Part shown: positions 26,463-36,700 of the stretch, in pieces
Numbering within the stretch: the first letter of the stretch is position 1
Layout of the letters: every line of letters begins with the position of its first letter
NCBI RefSeq assembly: GCF_008271745.1
Contig: NZ_VKKZ01000022.1
Coordinates: forward strand, 372,001-436,000
Direction: 5' to 3'
Length of the DNA: 64,000 nucleotides
Source: Rufibacter glacialis
GTDB lineage: Bacteria > Bacteroidota > Bacteroidia > Cytophagales > Hymenobacteraceae
The notes under the pieces: model-generated
What the model saw: only the letters and a program-made list of their open reading frames with translations
The model's database searches: none
What the model was told of the DNA's origin: nothing
Translations under genes and position numbers: made by a program

Positions 26463-27297
26463 ACTGTACGCCTACCTGCACGAGGAGATTTTGCCCCTTG
26501 AAAGCGCCTATTTGCACGTCAGCGACCTGTCTATCCAACGCGGGTACGGAATCTTCGACTTCTTCAAAACCCTAAACGGCCAACCTCTTTTCCTGGAAGA
26601 GTATCTGAACCGGTTCTATGCCTCGGCCTTGCTCATGGGCTTGCAGGTGCCCCTCTCTGAGGAAGAATTGACGGCTACCCTTACCCAATTGATCCAAATG
26701 AACGGGCTTATTGATTCCGGGGTGAAAATGATTTTAACGGGCGGCTACTCGGCGAACGGGTATGACCCCGGCCCGCCCAACCTGATCATCCTCCAGCAGC
26801 CGCTCACCATGCCCTCAGAAGCCCAGCTGGCCACGGGTATCAAAGTGATCACCCATGACTATGTGCGCGAGTTGGCAGCCGCCAAGACCATCAACTACAC
26901 GGTGGGCATCCGGTTGATTCAGCAGATCAAAGCAAAAGGGGCAGATGATGTCCTGTATCACCAGAACGGCGTGGTGTCTGAGTTTCCGCGCAGCAATTTC
27001 TTTCTGGTGAAGGAAGACGGCACCTTGGTTACCCCCGCCCGGGAAATCCTGCACGGAGTCACCCGCAAAAACGTGCTGGAACTGGCCAGAAAGAAATATA
27101 AGGTAGAGGAAGGCACCATAACCCTGGAGGATATCGCCCAGGCAAAAGAGGCGTTCATGACCAGCACCACCAAACGCATTCTGCCCATTGTGGAGGTAGA
27201 CGGCAAATCAGTAGGCAACGGAAAGCCCGGCACCGTTTCGCTTGACTTGCTCCAGGACCTGATCGCTTTGGAAGAAGCGCAGATCAGGGCTTTGTAG
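26446..27297 (+). CDS. Class IV aminotransferase (D-amino acid / branched-chain type)
   Basis: PLP-dependent fold-type IV aminotransferase or aminodeoxychorismate-lyase-like enzyme, 283 residues, cytoplasmic. The PLP Lys is K147 (AAAKTINYTVG), and the signature VVSEFPRSNFFLVKEDGTLVTPAREILHGVTRKNVLEL follows in order. The N terminus has ISDLSIQRGYGIFDFFK-like phosphate-binding context (VSDLSIQRGYGIFDFF). The ATG lies inside the preceding peptidase gene, so translation is probably coupled; a shared role in metabolising unusual amino acids is inferred. Exact substrate cannot be told between D-alanine, branched-chain and 4-amino-4-deoxychorismate types. Confidence 0.88.
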   Translation: MSSTHKLYAYLHEEILPLESAYLHVSDLSIQRGYGIFDFFKTLNGQPLFLEEYLNRFYASALLMGLQVPLSEEELTATLTQLIQMNGLIDSGVKMILTGGYSANGYDPGPPNLIILQQPLTMPSEAQLATGIKVITHDYVRELAAAKTINYTVGIRLIQQIKAKGADDVLYHQNGVVSEFPRSNFFLVKEDGTLVTPAREILHGVTRKNVLELARKKYKVEEGTITLEDIAQAKEAFMTSTTKRILPIVEVDGKSVGNGKPGTVSLDLLQDLIALEEAQIRAL

Positions 27298-27411
27298 CCT
27301 GAGGAGAATTTCCTGCAGCCCACTTTTAGTGAGCTCTATTTAGAAAAGCATATGAACTCTAAGTTAAAGAACCTACCTGATTGAATGCCCAAAGGAGAAC
27401 CAGAAACGCCT

Positions 27412-27487
27412 CATAAACACTCCTCTTTAGAGCTGCGCTCGCTGCCTTAAACTCTCGTTTGGGCAATCCTCAAGGGGAGAATCTACT
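27412..27487. repeat. 73-bp repeat, copy 1
   Basis: Starts near TAAACACTCCTCTTTAGAG and ends CAAGGGGAGAATCT. Nearly identical to 46716-46788, including GCTGCGCTCGCTGCC and CTCGTTTGGGCAATCC. Non-coding; found between convergent genes. Confidence 0.75.
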
Positions 27488-27502
27488 AATTTGACGAAGT
27501 CC

Positions 27503-27566
27503 CAAAATGCCCCTTGGTTTAGAGGCTGTTTTCAGAAAAACAGCCTCTAAACCAAGGGGCATTTTG
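27503..27566. terminator. Perfect 30-bp hairpin between convergent genes
   Basis: Arms of 30 bases with no mismatch around loop CAGA. The inner core is GGCTGTTTT / AAAACAGCC, that of the window-wide hairpin family, extended outward by CCCCTTGGTTTAGA. It sits 31 bases after the stop-proximal end of the GH10 gene and can serve both converging transcripts. Confidence 0.8.
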
Positions 27567-27597
27567 AATAGAAGGGCCTTTCTGCTTTGAGACTGCG

Positions 27598-28725
27598 TTA
27601 TTTCTTCTGTACCGCTTGCACAATGGCCTGCAGAGCGGGCTTGGGCTGGTAGTTGCGGTCGAAGATCAAGGGGTAGCTGGTGCGGCCTTTGATGGGCCAG
27701 TTGTTCAGCCAGGAGTCCGCGTCAGTCACGCCCCAGAACGTTACCCGGCTAATCTTGTCGCGGTGCTTGTGGAACAGGGCGAAGATCTCAGCGTAACGCT
27801 TGGTCAGTTTCTGCTGCACCTCATTGGGCAAGCCGGTGGTGTATATGTTGTATTTCTGGTCAAACTCAAAGGTAGCGTCAATGTCGGCGCCCTGGCGGTT
27901 GCTGGGGTTGGGCAGCACGTCAATGTCCAGTTCGGTGATCATTACCTTGCCCAAAGCCGAGAATTTCACAATGCTTTCCTCAATCTGCTGGATGGAAGGG
28001 TGCTCCAGGCCATAGTGCCCCTGCATACCGATGCCGTCTACTTTAAGTCCCTTGGCTTGCAGGCTTTTGACCAGCTTTACGGCTCCATCGGCTTTGGCCG
28101 GCTTCCACATGTTGTAGTCATTGTAGTACAGCTCTGCTTTGGGGTCTGCTTTGCGGGCAGTTTCAAAGGCTTTGGCCAAATACTCTTCACCGGTGATCTG
28201 GTGCCATTTGCTTTTGCGGAGAGTTCCGTCATCGTTCAGGGCCTCGTTTACCACGTCCCAGCCGTTGATCTGGCCTTTGTACCTGCCTGCCACCGTCATG
28301 ATGTGTTCTTCCATGCGCTTGAGCAGTTTGTCTTTGGTGACCGGTTGGCCGGGTTGGCTTTCAAAAACCCAGTCTGGGGTTTGTTGGTGCCACACCAGGG
28401 TGTGCCCAATGATGAACTGCTTGTGTTTCTTGCCCAGCGCCACGTAATCATCGGCGGGTTTGAAGTTGTATTTGTCTGGCTGCGGGTGCACGTTGCCCCA
28501 CTTGAGCAGGTTCTCTGGGGTGATGGTATTGAAGTGCTGGGCAATGATAGCCTCGGCCTTGGGGTCTTTGCCCGATGCCTGTTGGTAGTTGAGGGCCGCG
28601 CCCACGTAGAACGCGTCTTTGAAGACGGTCTTGAGCGAAGGTTCTGCCCGGCGGGTCTGGCTGGACACGCAGGCCAGAGAGGCAAGGGCCACGCTGGCTG
28701 CTAACAAAATTCTACTTTTTCTCAT
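27598..28725 (-). CDS. Endo-1,4-beta-xylanase, GH10
   Basis: Cuts the xylan backbone. 375 residues with a lipoprotein signal (LAASVALASLACVSS), so probably outer-membrane or periplasmic. GH10 landmarks in order: FYVGAALNY, HFNTITPENLLKWGNVHP, FIIGHTLVWHQQTPDW, acid/base Glu in WDVVNEALND, GMQGHYGLEHPS, nucleophile Glu in MITELDIDVLP, and VTFWGVTDADSWL. Full length, single domain, no binding module. Reads in the same direction as the SDR, GH67 and LacI genes, 160 bases after the SDR. Confidence 0.96.
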   Translation of the reverse strand: MRKSRILLAASVALASLACVSSQTRRAEPSLKTVFKDAFYVGAALNYQQASGKDPKAEAIIAQHFNTITPENLLKWGNVHPQPDKYNFKPADDYVALGKKHKQFIIGHTLVWHQQTPDWVFESQPGQPVTKDKLLKRMEEHIMTVAGRYKGQINGWDVVNEALNDDGTLRKSKWHQITGEEYLAKAFETARKADPKAELYYNDYNMWKPAKADGAVKLVKSLQAKGLKVDGIGMQGHYGLEHPSIQQIEESIVKFSALGKVMITELDIDVLPNPSNRQGADIDATFEFDQKYNIYTTGLPNEVQQKLTKRYAEIFALFHKHRDKISRVTFWGVTDADSWLNNWPIKGRTSYPLIFDRNYQPKPALQAIVQAVQKK

Positions 28726-28885
28726 GGAATAATACGTTTTCAGCTATATGATCATTGAATAAAGTCAGAAGGGTGACCCAGGAAGTAGTCCAATGTTATC
28801 CTTCTGTTAAAAATGCCTCAGGTTTGGTTTTCTGCCCATTTTCAGAAAAAAGCCTCAAAATAAGGGATGCCCGGGTCATCCTGCC

Positions 28886-29653
28886 TTAGAACCCGATGGA
28901 GTTTCCGCCGTCTACGGGTAACACGGTGCCGGTTACATAGCGGGCGCCTTCGGTGGCGAAGAAGTACACGGAGTCAGCCACATCTGCCGGCGTCCCGAAT
29001 TTGCCCATGGGCGTGCGGCCCAAGGCTTTGTTTTTGCGTTCAGGGTCACTGTCCATGGCTTTCGCCGACATGGCGGTGGCGATGAAACCCGGGGCCACGC
29101 AATTGATCCGGAGGCCCAGCGGCGACAGTTCAGTGGCCATGGCCCGGGTCATGCCCTCAATGGCAGATTTGGAGGCGGTGTAGGCAATCACCTTCGGGAT
29201 GCCGTACTGGGAGGCCATGGAACTGATGTTCACAATGGCGCCTTCGCCGTAGGGAAGCATCACCTTGACCACTTCGCGGCTCAGAGAGAAGACAGCGCTC
29301 ACGTTGGTGAGCAGAATGCGCTGGAAATCCTCGTCTGTCACCTCCACCAGAGGTTTTTTCATGTTCACACCGGCGTTGTTCACCAGAATGTCCAGTTGGC
29401 CGTGCTCCTGCGCCAGCCGTTCCACCAGAGCCGGAATCCCGGCCAGATGGTTCAAGTCAAAGGCTTCGGTGATGCAGAGCGGACCAAAACGCTCCCTGGT
29501 TGCCTGTAGTTTCTGTTCATCCCGGCCAATGACAATGGTTTTGATGTTTTCCTGGATGAATTTCTCCACAATTGCCAAGCCTATTCCTGAGGCGCCCCCG
29601 GTGACAATGGCAGTTCTGGTAGTTGGAAGCGGAGATGGGGTTATGTTTTGCAT
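28886..29653 (-). CDS. SDR-family oxidoreductase, possible D-fructuronate reductase
   Basis: NAD(P)-dependent short-chain dehydrogenase of 255 residues. Cofactor motif TGGASGIGLAI, NNAGVN, catalytic Ser in VNISSMASQYG and YTASKSAIEGM supplying Tyr and Lys, and a C-terminal VLPVDGGNSIGF ending typical of the classical family. Tightly packed (11 bases) behind the alpha-glucuronidase and near a mannonate dehydratase gene, with no classical UxuB in view. I infer it may reduce fructuronate to mannonate, as SDR proteins do in other uronate loci; sequence alone only supports the SDR family. Confidence 0.85.
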   Translation of the reverse strand: MQNITPSPLPTTRTAIVTGGASGIGLAIVEKFIQENIKTIVIGRDEQKLQATRERFGPLCITEAFDLNHLAGIPALVERLAQEHGQLDILVNNAGVNMKKPLVEVTDEDFQRILLTNVSAVFSLSREVVKVMLPYGEGAIVNISSMASQYGIPKVIAYTASKSAIEGMTRAMATELSPLGLRINCVAPGFIATAMSAKAMDSDPERKNKALGRTPMGKFGTPADVADSVYFFATEGARYVTGTVLPVDGGNSIGF

Positions 29654-29663
29654 GGTGTCTGGG

Positions 29664-31829
29664 TTAAATGCCCGGGGAGAATTTGGGCTCTATTTTCATA
29701 TACTCCTCTAAAGTGCCCTGCGGCTTCTCCAGTTCTTGGGGAATGGGTCTTTTGGAAAACGTCTGGAAGTACAGCAGGCAGGCGTCTCGCCACCAGCGGG
29801 CATCTTTCTCCTGGATGGCCAGGTATTGCTTCACTTGGTGGTGCCGTTCCTTGTCCACCTGACCCGCCAGGGAATCCCAGGTTTTCTGCATGGTGCGCAC
29901 CGAGTCCACGCCCCCGGAGTAGCGGTAGCAGAGCTCGTCCCAAAGGGTGCGGCCAGATTTGGTTTTAGCGTCCCAAGCTACGTGGTGGAACCAAAGCAGG
30001 AACTCTTCTGGGCAGGTAGCCGGGTTTTGCCACTGGGCCTGCACCTCGGGTGCGTACTGCGACAAAGCGTTACTGCCGGTTTTGGTGCGGTCAAAACCTA
30101 TCCCTTTCTCGGTGGCGCGGTGGTAGTATACGGAGGTCCAGTCTGCCCGGGGTTTGTCTTTGATCCAGGGACCCGGACCGTAATGGTGGCTCCAGCCCAT
30201 GAGGTGGTGCAGCCCCATGGGGGTCATGTAGTTCACCACCGCTTCGCGGGAACCCATCATCATTTTCCTAACGGCGGGTACCAAGGAAGGTGAGCTGGAG
30301 AAGGTCATCTTGATCCACTCGTCGGCGATGGCTTCTGAGGTAAGGTCATAATCCCAGGCCAACCGCCCGAAGGCATACCAGTTGGCTTGCCCAAACGGGT
30401 GGCTGGTCCAATTGATGTCATTGCCAATGTTGGCCACGCCGGCCATGCCGGAAATGGGGTGGCGGTCCAGGCTGCCGTCCACCACCTTGGCTACGGTAGA
30501 GCCTTTTCCTTTGGCGTAGGTGTCTGCTTCCAGGGTTTCTTTGAACATAGGGGCCAGATAGGCCAGGTGGGTGCCCTGCCCCAGGTATTCCTGCGTGATC
30601 TGGAACTCCATCATGAGCGGCGTCTTGGGCATGGCGCCAAATAAGGGGTGAAACGGCTCGCGGGGCTGGAAGTCAATGGCCCCGTTTTTCACCTGCACCA
30701 TCACATTTCCCTTGAAGGTGCCGTCCAGCGGTTTGAACTCGGTATAGGCTTGTTTGTGCCGGTCATCCGGTACGTTGTTGTCATAGACGAAGGCCCGCCA
30801 CATCACAATGCCACCTTTGGGCGCCAACACCTCGGCCAGCATGTTGGCCCCGTCAGCGTGGGACCGGTTGTAATTCTGTGGGCCCGGTTGCCCTTCAGAG
30901 TTCGCCTTTACCGTAAAACCGCCAAAATCAGGCACGTAGGTGTAAATCTCGTTTACTTTGTTTTTCCACCACTCCTTTACCTCGGGGTTCAGGGGATCAG
31001 CGGTTTTGAGTTTGCCTAATTCAATGGGGGAACTGAAACGGGCCGTCAGGTAGACTTTGATGCCATAGGGCCGGAAAACGTCTGCCAGAGCCTTGACCTT
31101 TTTCAGGTACTCAGGCGTAAGCACGAGGGAGTTGGCGTTCACGTTGGTCAATACCGTGCCGTTGATCCCAATGGAGGCATTGGCGCGGGCATAGTCTAAG
31201 TAGCGCTGGTCTATGTAGTCAGGGAGTTTGTGCCAGTCCCAGATGGAAAAGCCGGCGTACCCGCGCTCCACGGTGCGGTCCAGGTTGTCCCAGTGGTTCA
31301 GGATGCGGAGCTTGGTTTTGGGGCTGTTGCTAACCTTCAGGTTTTGGATGTCCTGTTGGGTCTTCAGCAGCCGGAGGAGATGGAAGGTGCCGTACAGCAC
31401 CCCTTTTTCGGTGTTGGCCGCAATAACGGTATAGCTTTTTCCCTTGTGTTTTTGCGAAAGAAGCAGGAAACCCTCTTGTCCCACTTCCTTTAACTGAGGT
31501 TCCAGAGAGAGGTCTTTGACGAGGGAAGAGGTAGCCGGCGTGCCCGCCACTAAGGCAGCTTTTTTCGAAACCGCGCCTGAAACGGCCACCTTAGAACCCA
31601 GCAACCCGGTCAGAGCCATCTCTAATTCCTCTTTCACCACCGTGAGGGTAGGGGAGGCGCCCTGCACCACCACCTGTCCCAGGCTTTTCCTGTACTGTTG
31701 CAGCCGTTCTTTGTCCTGCACCAGATCATACCGTTGCCATAGCCGGTAGCCATCTTCGGCTTGGGCGTTTCCCTGGCAAAAGAACAGAAACAGCAAAAAA
31801 GCGAAACGGAAGAGGTGGGTCTTGCTCAT
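29664..31829 (-). CDS. Alpha-glucuronidase, GH67
   Basis: Removes (4-O-methyl)glucuronic acid from the non-reducing end of xylo-oligosaccharides. 721 residues with signal peptide ending QGNAQAEDG. The N-terminal GH67N domain is followed by the catalytic TIM barrel with NHWDNLDRTVERGYAGFS, GGFTVKANSEGQPGP, VQVKNGAIDFQPREPFHPLFG (catalytic Asp region) and MMEFQITQEYLGQGTHL (catalytic Glu), then the C-terminal helical GH67C domain with GLHHLMGWSHHYGPGPW. Full length. First enzyme gene after the LacI regulator on this strand. Confidence 0.96.
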   Translation of the reverse strand: MSKTHLFRFAFLLFLFFCQGNAQAEDGYRLWQRYDLVQDKERLQQYRKSLGQVVVQGASPTLTVVKEELEMALTGLLGSKVAVSGAVSKKAALVAGTPATSSLVKDLSLEPQLKEVGQEGFLLLSQKHKGKSYTVIAANTEKGVLYGTFHLLRLLKTQQDIQNLKVSNSPKTKLRILNHWDNLDRTVERGYAGFSIWDWHKLPDYIDQRYLDYARANASIGINGTVLTNVNANSLVLTPEYLKKVKALADVFRPYGIKVYLTARFSSPIELGKLKTADPLNPEVKEWWKNKVNEIYTYVPDFGGFTVKANSEGQPGPQNYNRSHADGANMLAEVLAPKGGIVMWRAFVYDNNVPDDRHKQAYTEFKPLDGTFKGNVMVQVKNGAIDFQPREPFHPLFGAMPKTPLMMEFQITQEYLGQGTHLAYLAPMFKETLEADTYAKGKGSTVAKVVDGSLDRHPISGMAGVANIGNDINWTSHPFGQANWYAFGRLAWDYDLTSEAIADEWIKMTFSSSPSLVPAVRKMMMGSREAVVNYMTPMGLHHLMGWSHHYGPGPWIKDKPRADWTSVYYHRATEKGIGFDRTKTGSNALSQYAPEVQAQWQNPATCPEEFLLWFHHVAWDAKTKSGRTLWDELCYRYSGGVDSVRTMQKTWDSLAGQVDKERHHQVKQYLAIQEKDARWWRDACLLYFQTFSKRPIPQELEKPQGTLEEYMKIEPKFSPGI

Positions 31830-31873
31830 ATGAATAGGCGAATGGTGTCTGATGTTGAAAGAACCTAAAAGCT

Positions 31874-31909
31874 GTTTAAGGCCTCTTTTGGCTGAAACAA
31901 GCCCTAAAC
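31874..31909. repeat. Hairpin-family repeat
   Basis: Imperfect arms GTTTAAGGCCTCTTTT / AAACAAGCCCTAAAC in the gap between the GH67 and LacI genes. Confidence 0.5.
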
Positions 31910-31985
31910 GACTCTGCTGAAGGGTTTTCTTAGCACTAAAAAGAAGTAAGTACCCACTGGGCGCCCTGGCACAATTGCTCTTGGC

Positions 31986-33041
31986 TTAGGAAAGCACTGC
32001 TTTCTTTTTGGTGTTGCCTACCTTGCTTCGCACCGAGGATTCCCGGATGATCAACTCGGATCTAAGGTTGATGGTGTTGCTGGGAATCCCTTCCACGGTG
32101 CCGGACATCTGCATGAGCAGTACCCTTACGGCTACCTCGCCCATTTCCTGGCCGGGGTAATTGACCGTGGTCAGGTTGGGTTCCACCACCCGGGAGATGG
32201 CGTCATTGTTGAAACCTGCTATAGCAATGTCTTTAGGCACTGAGACACCCGCTTGTTTCAGGGTTTTAAGACAGCTTACCGCACAAGTGTCATTTGACAC
32301 GAACACGCCATCTGGCATAGGATTCATGGCCAGGATCTTTCTGGCCGCCTCCTCGCCCGCCTCCTCACTCAGGTTGTTGATCATGATGTTACGGTCATCA
32401 TACGGCAGGTCATGGTCCACCAAGGCATATTTATAGCCTTTGAGTCGGTCTGAGTACACGTTCCTGTTCAGGTTACCGGTAATATGGACGATGTTGGTGC
32501 AGCCTTGCTCAATCAGGTGCGAGGTGGCCTGGTAAGCGGCCTGCAGGTTGTCTATCACAATGCTGGTGCAGCTTGGGTGCTCGGCCACCCGGTCATAGAA
32601 AATCACGGGAATGCCTTTGTTGATGATACTCTGGAAGTGGTCCAGATTCTCGGTTTCATACGACAAGGACACCAGCACGCCGTCTACCCGGCTGTTGAAC
32701 ATGGTTTTGGCGTTGGCGATCTCCTTCTGCAGGGTCTCCAGGGACTGGCTGATGATGAGGTTGTAGCCCGCGTCGTTGGCTACTTTCTCCATGCCAGACA
32801 GCACCGAGGACATGAAAGGGCTATTGAGGCGGGGGACAATCACCCCGATGGTATTGGTATGTTGCTTTCTTAAGTTGCTGGCGAACAGGTTGGAACGGTA
32901 GCCCATGCGGGCGGCCGCCTCAGAGATCCTTTGTTTTGTCTTCTGGTTTACGGCAGGATGGTCATTCAAAGCCCGGCTTACCGTGGTAGGCGACAGGTTC
33001 AACTCCCTTGCAATATCATATATGGTGATGTCTTTCTCCAT
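31986..33041 (-). CDS. LacI-family regulator of the glucuronoxylan locus
   Basis: Transcriptional regulator of 351 residues from the ATG at 33041; the frame extends to a TTG at 33065 but MEKDITIYDIARELNLS is the family start. The HTH (ITIYDIARELNLSPTTVSRALNDHPAVN) and hinge (RKQHTNTIGVIVPRL) precede a periplasmic-binding-protein-like sensor. Divergent from SusC, co-directional with GH67, SDR and GH10. Palindromes at 33071 and 33342 are its likely operators, the first adjoining its own -7 box. The inducer is probably a xylo-oligosaccharide or uronate intermediate (inference). Confidence 0.94.
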   Translation of the reverse strand: MEKDITIYDIARELNLSPTTVSRALNDHPAVNQKTKQRISEAAARMGYRSNLFASNLRKQHTNTIGVIVPRLNSPFMSSVLSGMEKVANDAGYNLIISQSLETLQKEIANAKTMFNSRVDGVLVSLSYETENLDHFQSIINKGIPVIFYDRVAEHPSCTSIVIDNLQAAYQATSHLIEQGCTNIVHITGNLNRNVYSDRLKGYKYALVDHDLPYDDRNIMINNLSEEAGEEAARKILAMNPMPDGVFVSNDTCAVSCLKTLKQAGVSVPKDIAIAGFNNDAISRVVEPNLTTVNYPGQEMGEVAVRVLLMQMSGTVEGIPSNTINLRSELIIRESSVRSKVGNTKKKAVLS

Positions 33042-33062
33042 GCGGCAAAAATCGTTTGGAAA

Positions 33063-33070
33063 CAAATGTA
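33063..33070 (-). promoter_or_regulatory. Candidate -7 box of the LacI gene
   Basis: Complement reads TACATTTG, an exact TAnnTTTG match, 21 bases before the ATG at 33041 and directly next to operator 33071-33084, which would occupy the -7/-33 spacer. Confidence 0.6.
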
Positions 33071-33084
33071 TGAAATCGGTTTCA
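33071..33084. promoter_or_regulatory. LacI-type operator 1
   Basis: TGAAATCGGTTTCA: palindromic arms TGAAA / TTTCA with a central CG step, the usual LacI-family form. Lies 30 bases before the regulator start, implying autoregulation. Confidence 0.65.
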
Positions 33085-33341
33085 ATAATAATAGCGTTTT
33101 ATGCATTTCAGGCCTTCCAAGCCCTTTCCTTGATTTGGTGCCAAGGTATATTCAAATGTAGCGAATTCTGACTTGAAATAGGATGAAGTCCTGGTAAATC
33201 ATGACATAAATAGGTTTAACGCCATGTTTTGGGTAGAACTGGTGTGGTTTTTCAAAGTTATACAACTTAGTTGAGGGTAGTTTGATTCAAATTTTTCAAA
33301 AATACTTGCTCATTATGATGGTATTTTTTTGAAATAACTTA

Positions 33342-33355
33342 TGAAATCGGTTGTA
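33342..33355. promoter_or_regulatory. LacI-type operator 2 (SusC side)
   Basis: TGAAATCGGTTGTA repeats the first ten bases of operator 1 exactly. It lies between a TTTG (33328-33331) and AATATTTG (33355-33362), a near match to the Bacteroidota promoter on the plus strand, about 360 bases before susC. Confidence 0.55.
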
Positions 33356-33721
33356 ATATTTGAAAATAATATCCAAGTTTGTAAAGGCAGGAAGGGAAAC
33401 CAATCAGTTCCTCCTTATAGAGCATCGGAAGACGAAAAGGAAGACACTTCCATAATCCTTCTGGCAGCCTAAAGTAGGAGGGAGGTTCTTCTGCCTTGTG
33501 AAGAAGATTCAAGCCAAGGCTCTTTCTAAGATAGGAGGGTTTTTCTTGGGGAAGCTTCCTTTAAGTGTTCCTTCTGGAAAGTACCCTGAATCTTGAGGTC
33601 CAGGGAAGACCCAGAGAAAAGCCCCGCTGAATTCTTTGATCGTGGTGCTTGGCAGGGGACCTGCTTCTAACACACCTATTGCTTATAACCGCTTACCTCT
33701 ACCAACTTAACAAACTTATGT

Positions 33722-36700
33722 ATGAAAGGTAACAGTACCCAAAATCCAAGATCACTGATTTCGCTTCTCCGGAAGCCAGAAATCTTGAAACTAGCTATGT
33801 TGCTGGTGGTCTCTCTGCTGATGGGTGTACAAGCCATGGCGCAGAGCCTTACTGTAAAAGGGAGAGTCACTGATTCCTCAGGAGGAGGCTTGCCCGGGGT
33901 AACCGTGCTTCTCAAAGGAACCACCACCGCCGCACCTACTGATGTAGAAGGAAATTACTCCATCACAGTCCCTAACGGCACCGGTACCCTGGTCTACTCT
34001 TTCATTGGATATGTCACCCAAGAGGTAGCCATCAACAACAGAAGTACGGTGAATGTCACCCTACCCACCGACCAGCAGACCATTGAAGAGGTAGTAGTGG
34101 TGGGGTATGGTACCCAGAGCGCCGAGGCAGTTACCGGTTCGGTTGCTTCCATCAAAGGAGAGGAACTGCGGGAGGTACCTGCGGCCAATATTTCCCAGGC
34201 TCTGCAGGGGCGTTTGCCAGGCGTGGAGTTCTCGCAATCCTCCTCTCAGCCGGGTGCTACCATGCAAATCAGAATCCGGGGGGCACGTTCCCTCAATGCC
34301 AGCAATGACCCATTGGTGGTACTAGACGGAATTCCTTTCGCCGGTTCAATCGGGGACATCAACCCAAATGATATTACCAGTATTGATATCTTGAAAGATG
34401 CCTCTGCCACCGCCATTTACGGTTCACGCGGTGCCAACGGCGTGATTTTGGTCACCACCAACCGGGGAAGACAAGGGCAGGAAGCCAAACTGAGCTACAA
34501 CAGCTTTGTAGGCATAAAAGATGTTTTTGCCAAATACCCTATGATGAACGGTGCTGAGTTTGTTGCCCTTCGCAAGGCGGCCCGTATTTACAACAACGCC
34601 GTGGATGAAGCGGATGATGTGGACACGGATTGGCAAGACCTGCTGTACAAAAAAGGCATGGTCAACAGTCATGATCTGGGTGTAGCCGGAGGTACTGAAA
34701 AAGGGAGCTATAATTTCAATGCCGGGTACTACAATGAGAAAGGGGTAATCCCCACCCAACAATACACCCGTTATTCGGTTCGTGGTTCCCTTGACCAGGG
34801 GGTAGGGAAATACCTCCGGTTGGGCTTCACCACTTATAATACCTATAGTGTTTCTGAAGGTTCAAACGTAGGTCTTTACGGCATTTTGAGCATGTCGCCT
34901 ATTGCCAATCCCTATAAGGCAGACGGCACCTGGAAAAGAACCGTGAAGATGCCACTTGATGAGCAATGGGTGTTTTCAAGAGACATTGTAGAAGATTTAA
35001 GTGACAGCTGGTTAAGCGAAACCAGAGCGTTCGGAACCTACAACACCATGTATGGGGAGATCCAAATCCCTGGCATAGAAGGTTTAAAGTATCGTGCCAA
35101 CCTTGGCATTAATTACCGTCAGAGCAACGGTGGGGCCTATACTGCCCAGGGCATTGGCAGTTCCACTGCCACCACTCCCTCCACTGCTTCGGTTAGTAAC
35201 TCCCATACCACTGACTGGACCATTGAAAACCTGTTGACCTATGACCGCACCATTGCTGAGAAGCACATGATTAACGTGGTTGGTTTATACTCTGCCTCAG
35301 AAAGCAAATTCAACAGATCACGCATGGCGGCCAGAGATATTCCTTCTGATGCTTTCCAGTTCTACAACCTGGGTTTGGCTGCCGGTGAAATCACTGTAGC
35401 CCCTGGTGACCAGCAATACTGGAAGAGTGGATTGATGTCCTGGATGGGCCGCGTGATGTACTCCTATGATGACCGCTACATGTTGACGGCCACTGTACGG
35501 TCAGACGGTTCTTCCAGACTGGCTCCAGGACACAAATGGCATACCTACCCGGCCATTTCAGTTGGTTGGAACATTGCCCGCGAGTCCTTTATGGAAGGGG
35601 TGAGCCTGGTGAACATGATGAAACTCCGGGCGGGTTATGGGAAAACCTCCAACCAGTCCATTGATCCCTACGCTACCCTTGGTCGCCTGAGCACCAGACC
35701 TTATAACTTTGGTCCTGATAACTACCAAACCGGGCTGTTTATAACCGAACTGCCCAACCCTAACCTAGGATGGGAATTCTCTGAAACCTTCAATTACGGG
35801 TTAGACTTCGCTCTTTTAAATAACCGTCTTTCCGGAACGGTGGAGTACTATGTCACCAAAACCAATGATATCTTATTGAGAGTAGGTCTGCCGGCTACCA
35901 CAGGGGTGGGGAGCTACGTAGCCAACATTGGCAAAACCCAGAACAAGGGGGTGGAACTCTCCCTTAATGGCGTGATCCTGGACAACCTGAACGGCTGGAC
36001 CTGGGAAGCTGGCTTCAACATGTATGCCAACCGCAACAAACTGGTAGCCCTGGCCGGCGGCCAACAGCGCGATGAAGGGAACTGGTGGTTTGTGGGCCAT
36101 CCGATCAATGTGATCTATGACTACGAGAAAGTAGGCCTATGGCAAGCCGAAGACCCCTATAGAAATATTCTGGAACCAGGAACAGATGACCAGATAGTAG
36201 GTACCATCAAGGTGAAATATACCGGCGGGTTCAATCCTGATGGAACCCCTGTTAGAAGAATAGGGCCTGACGATCGCCAGATCATGGACGTGAATCCTGA
36301 TTTCCAGGGAGGCTTCAATACCCGGGTTTCTTTCAAAGGGTTTGACTTAAGCGCAGTGGGGGCCTTCCAGGGCGGTGGTCTTCTCAATAGCACGCTGTAT
36401 GGGTCGTCTGGGTACCTCAATATGATGACCGGCCGCCGGGGGAACGTAAAGGTAGACTACTGGACGCCAGAAAATACCGATGCCAAATATCCTAACCCTG
36501 CCGGGAAAAGAAGCGGCGATAACCCTAACTACGGCAGTACCTTGGGGTACTTTGATGCCTCTTATCTGAAAATACGCACTATTTCCCTGGGGTATAACTT
36601 TGATAACAACAACTGGTTGAAAGGGGCTGGTTTTGATAGACTGCGGGTGTACGCCACGGCCCAGAACCCATTCGTGTTTTTCTCGCCTTATAACAAAGAA

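Noticed and set aside
27616-28704. 362-codon plus-strand frame opposite the GH10 xylanase
   Set aside because: Fully antisense to a gene with complete GH10 motifs; its length follows from GC-rich codon structure and it resembles no protein.
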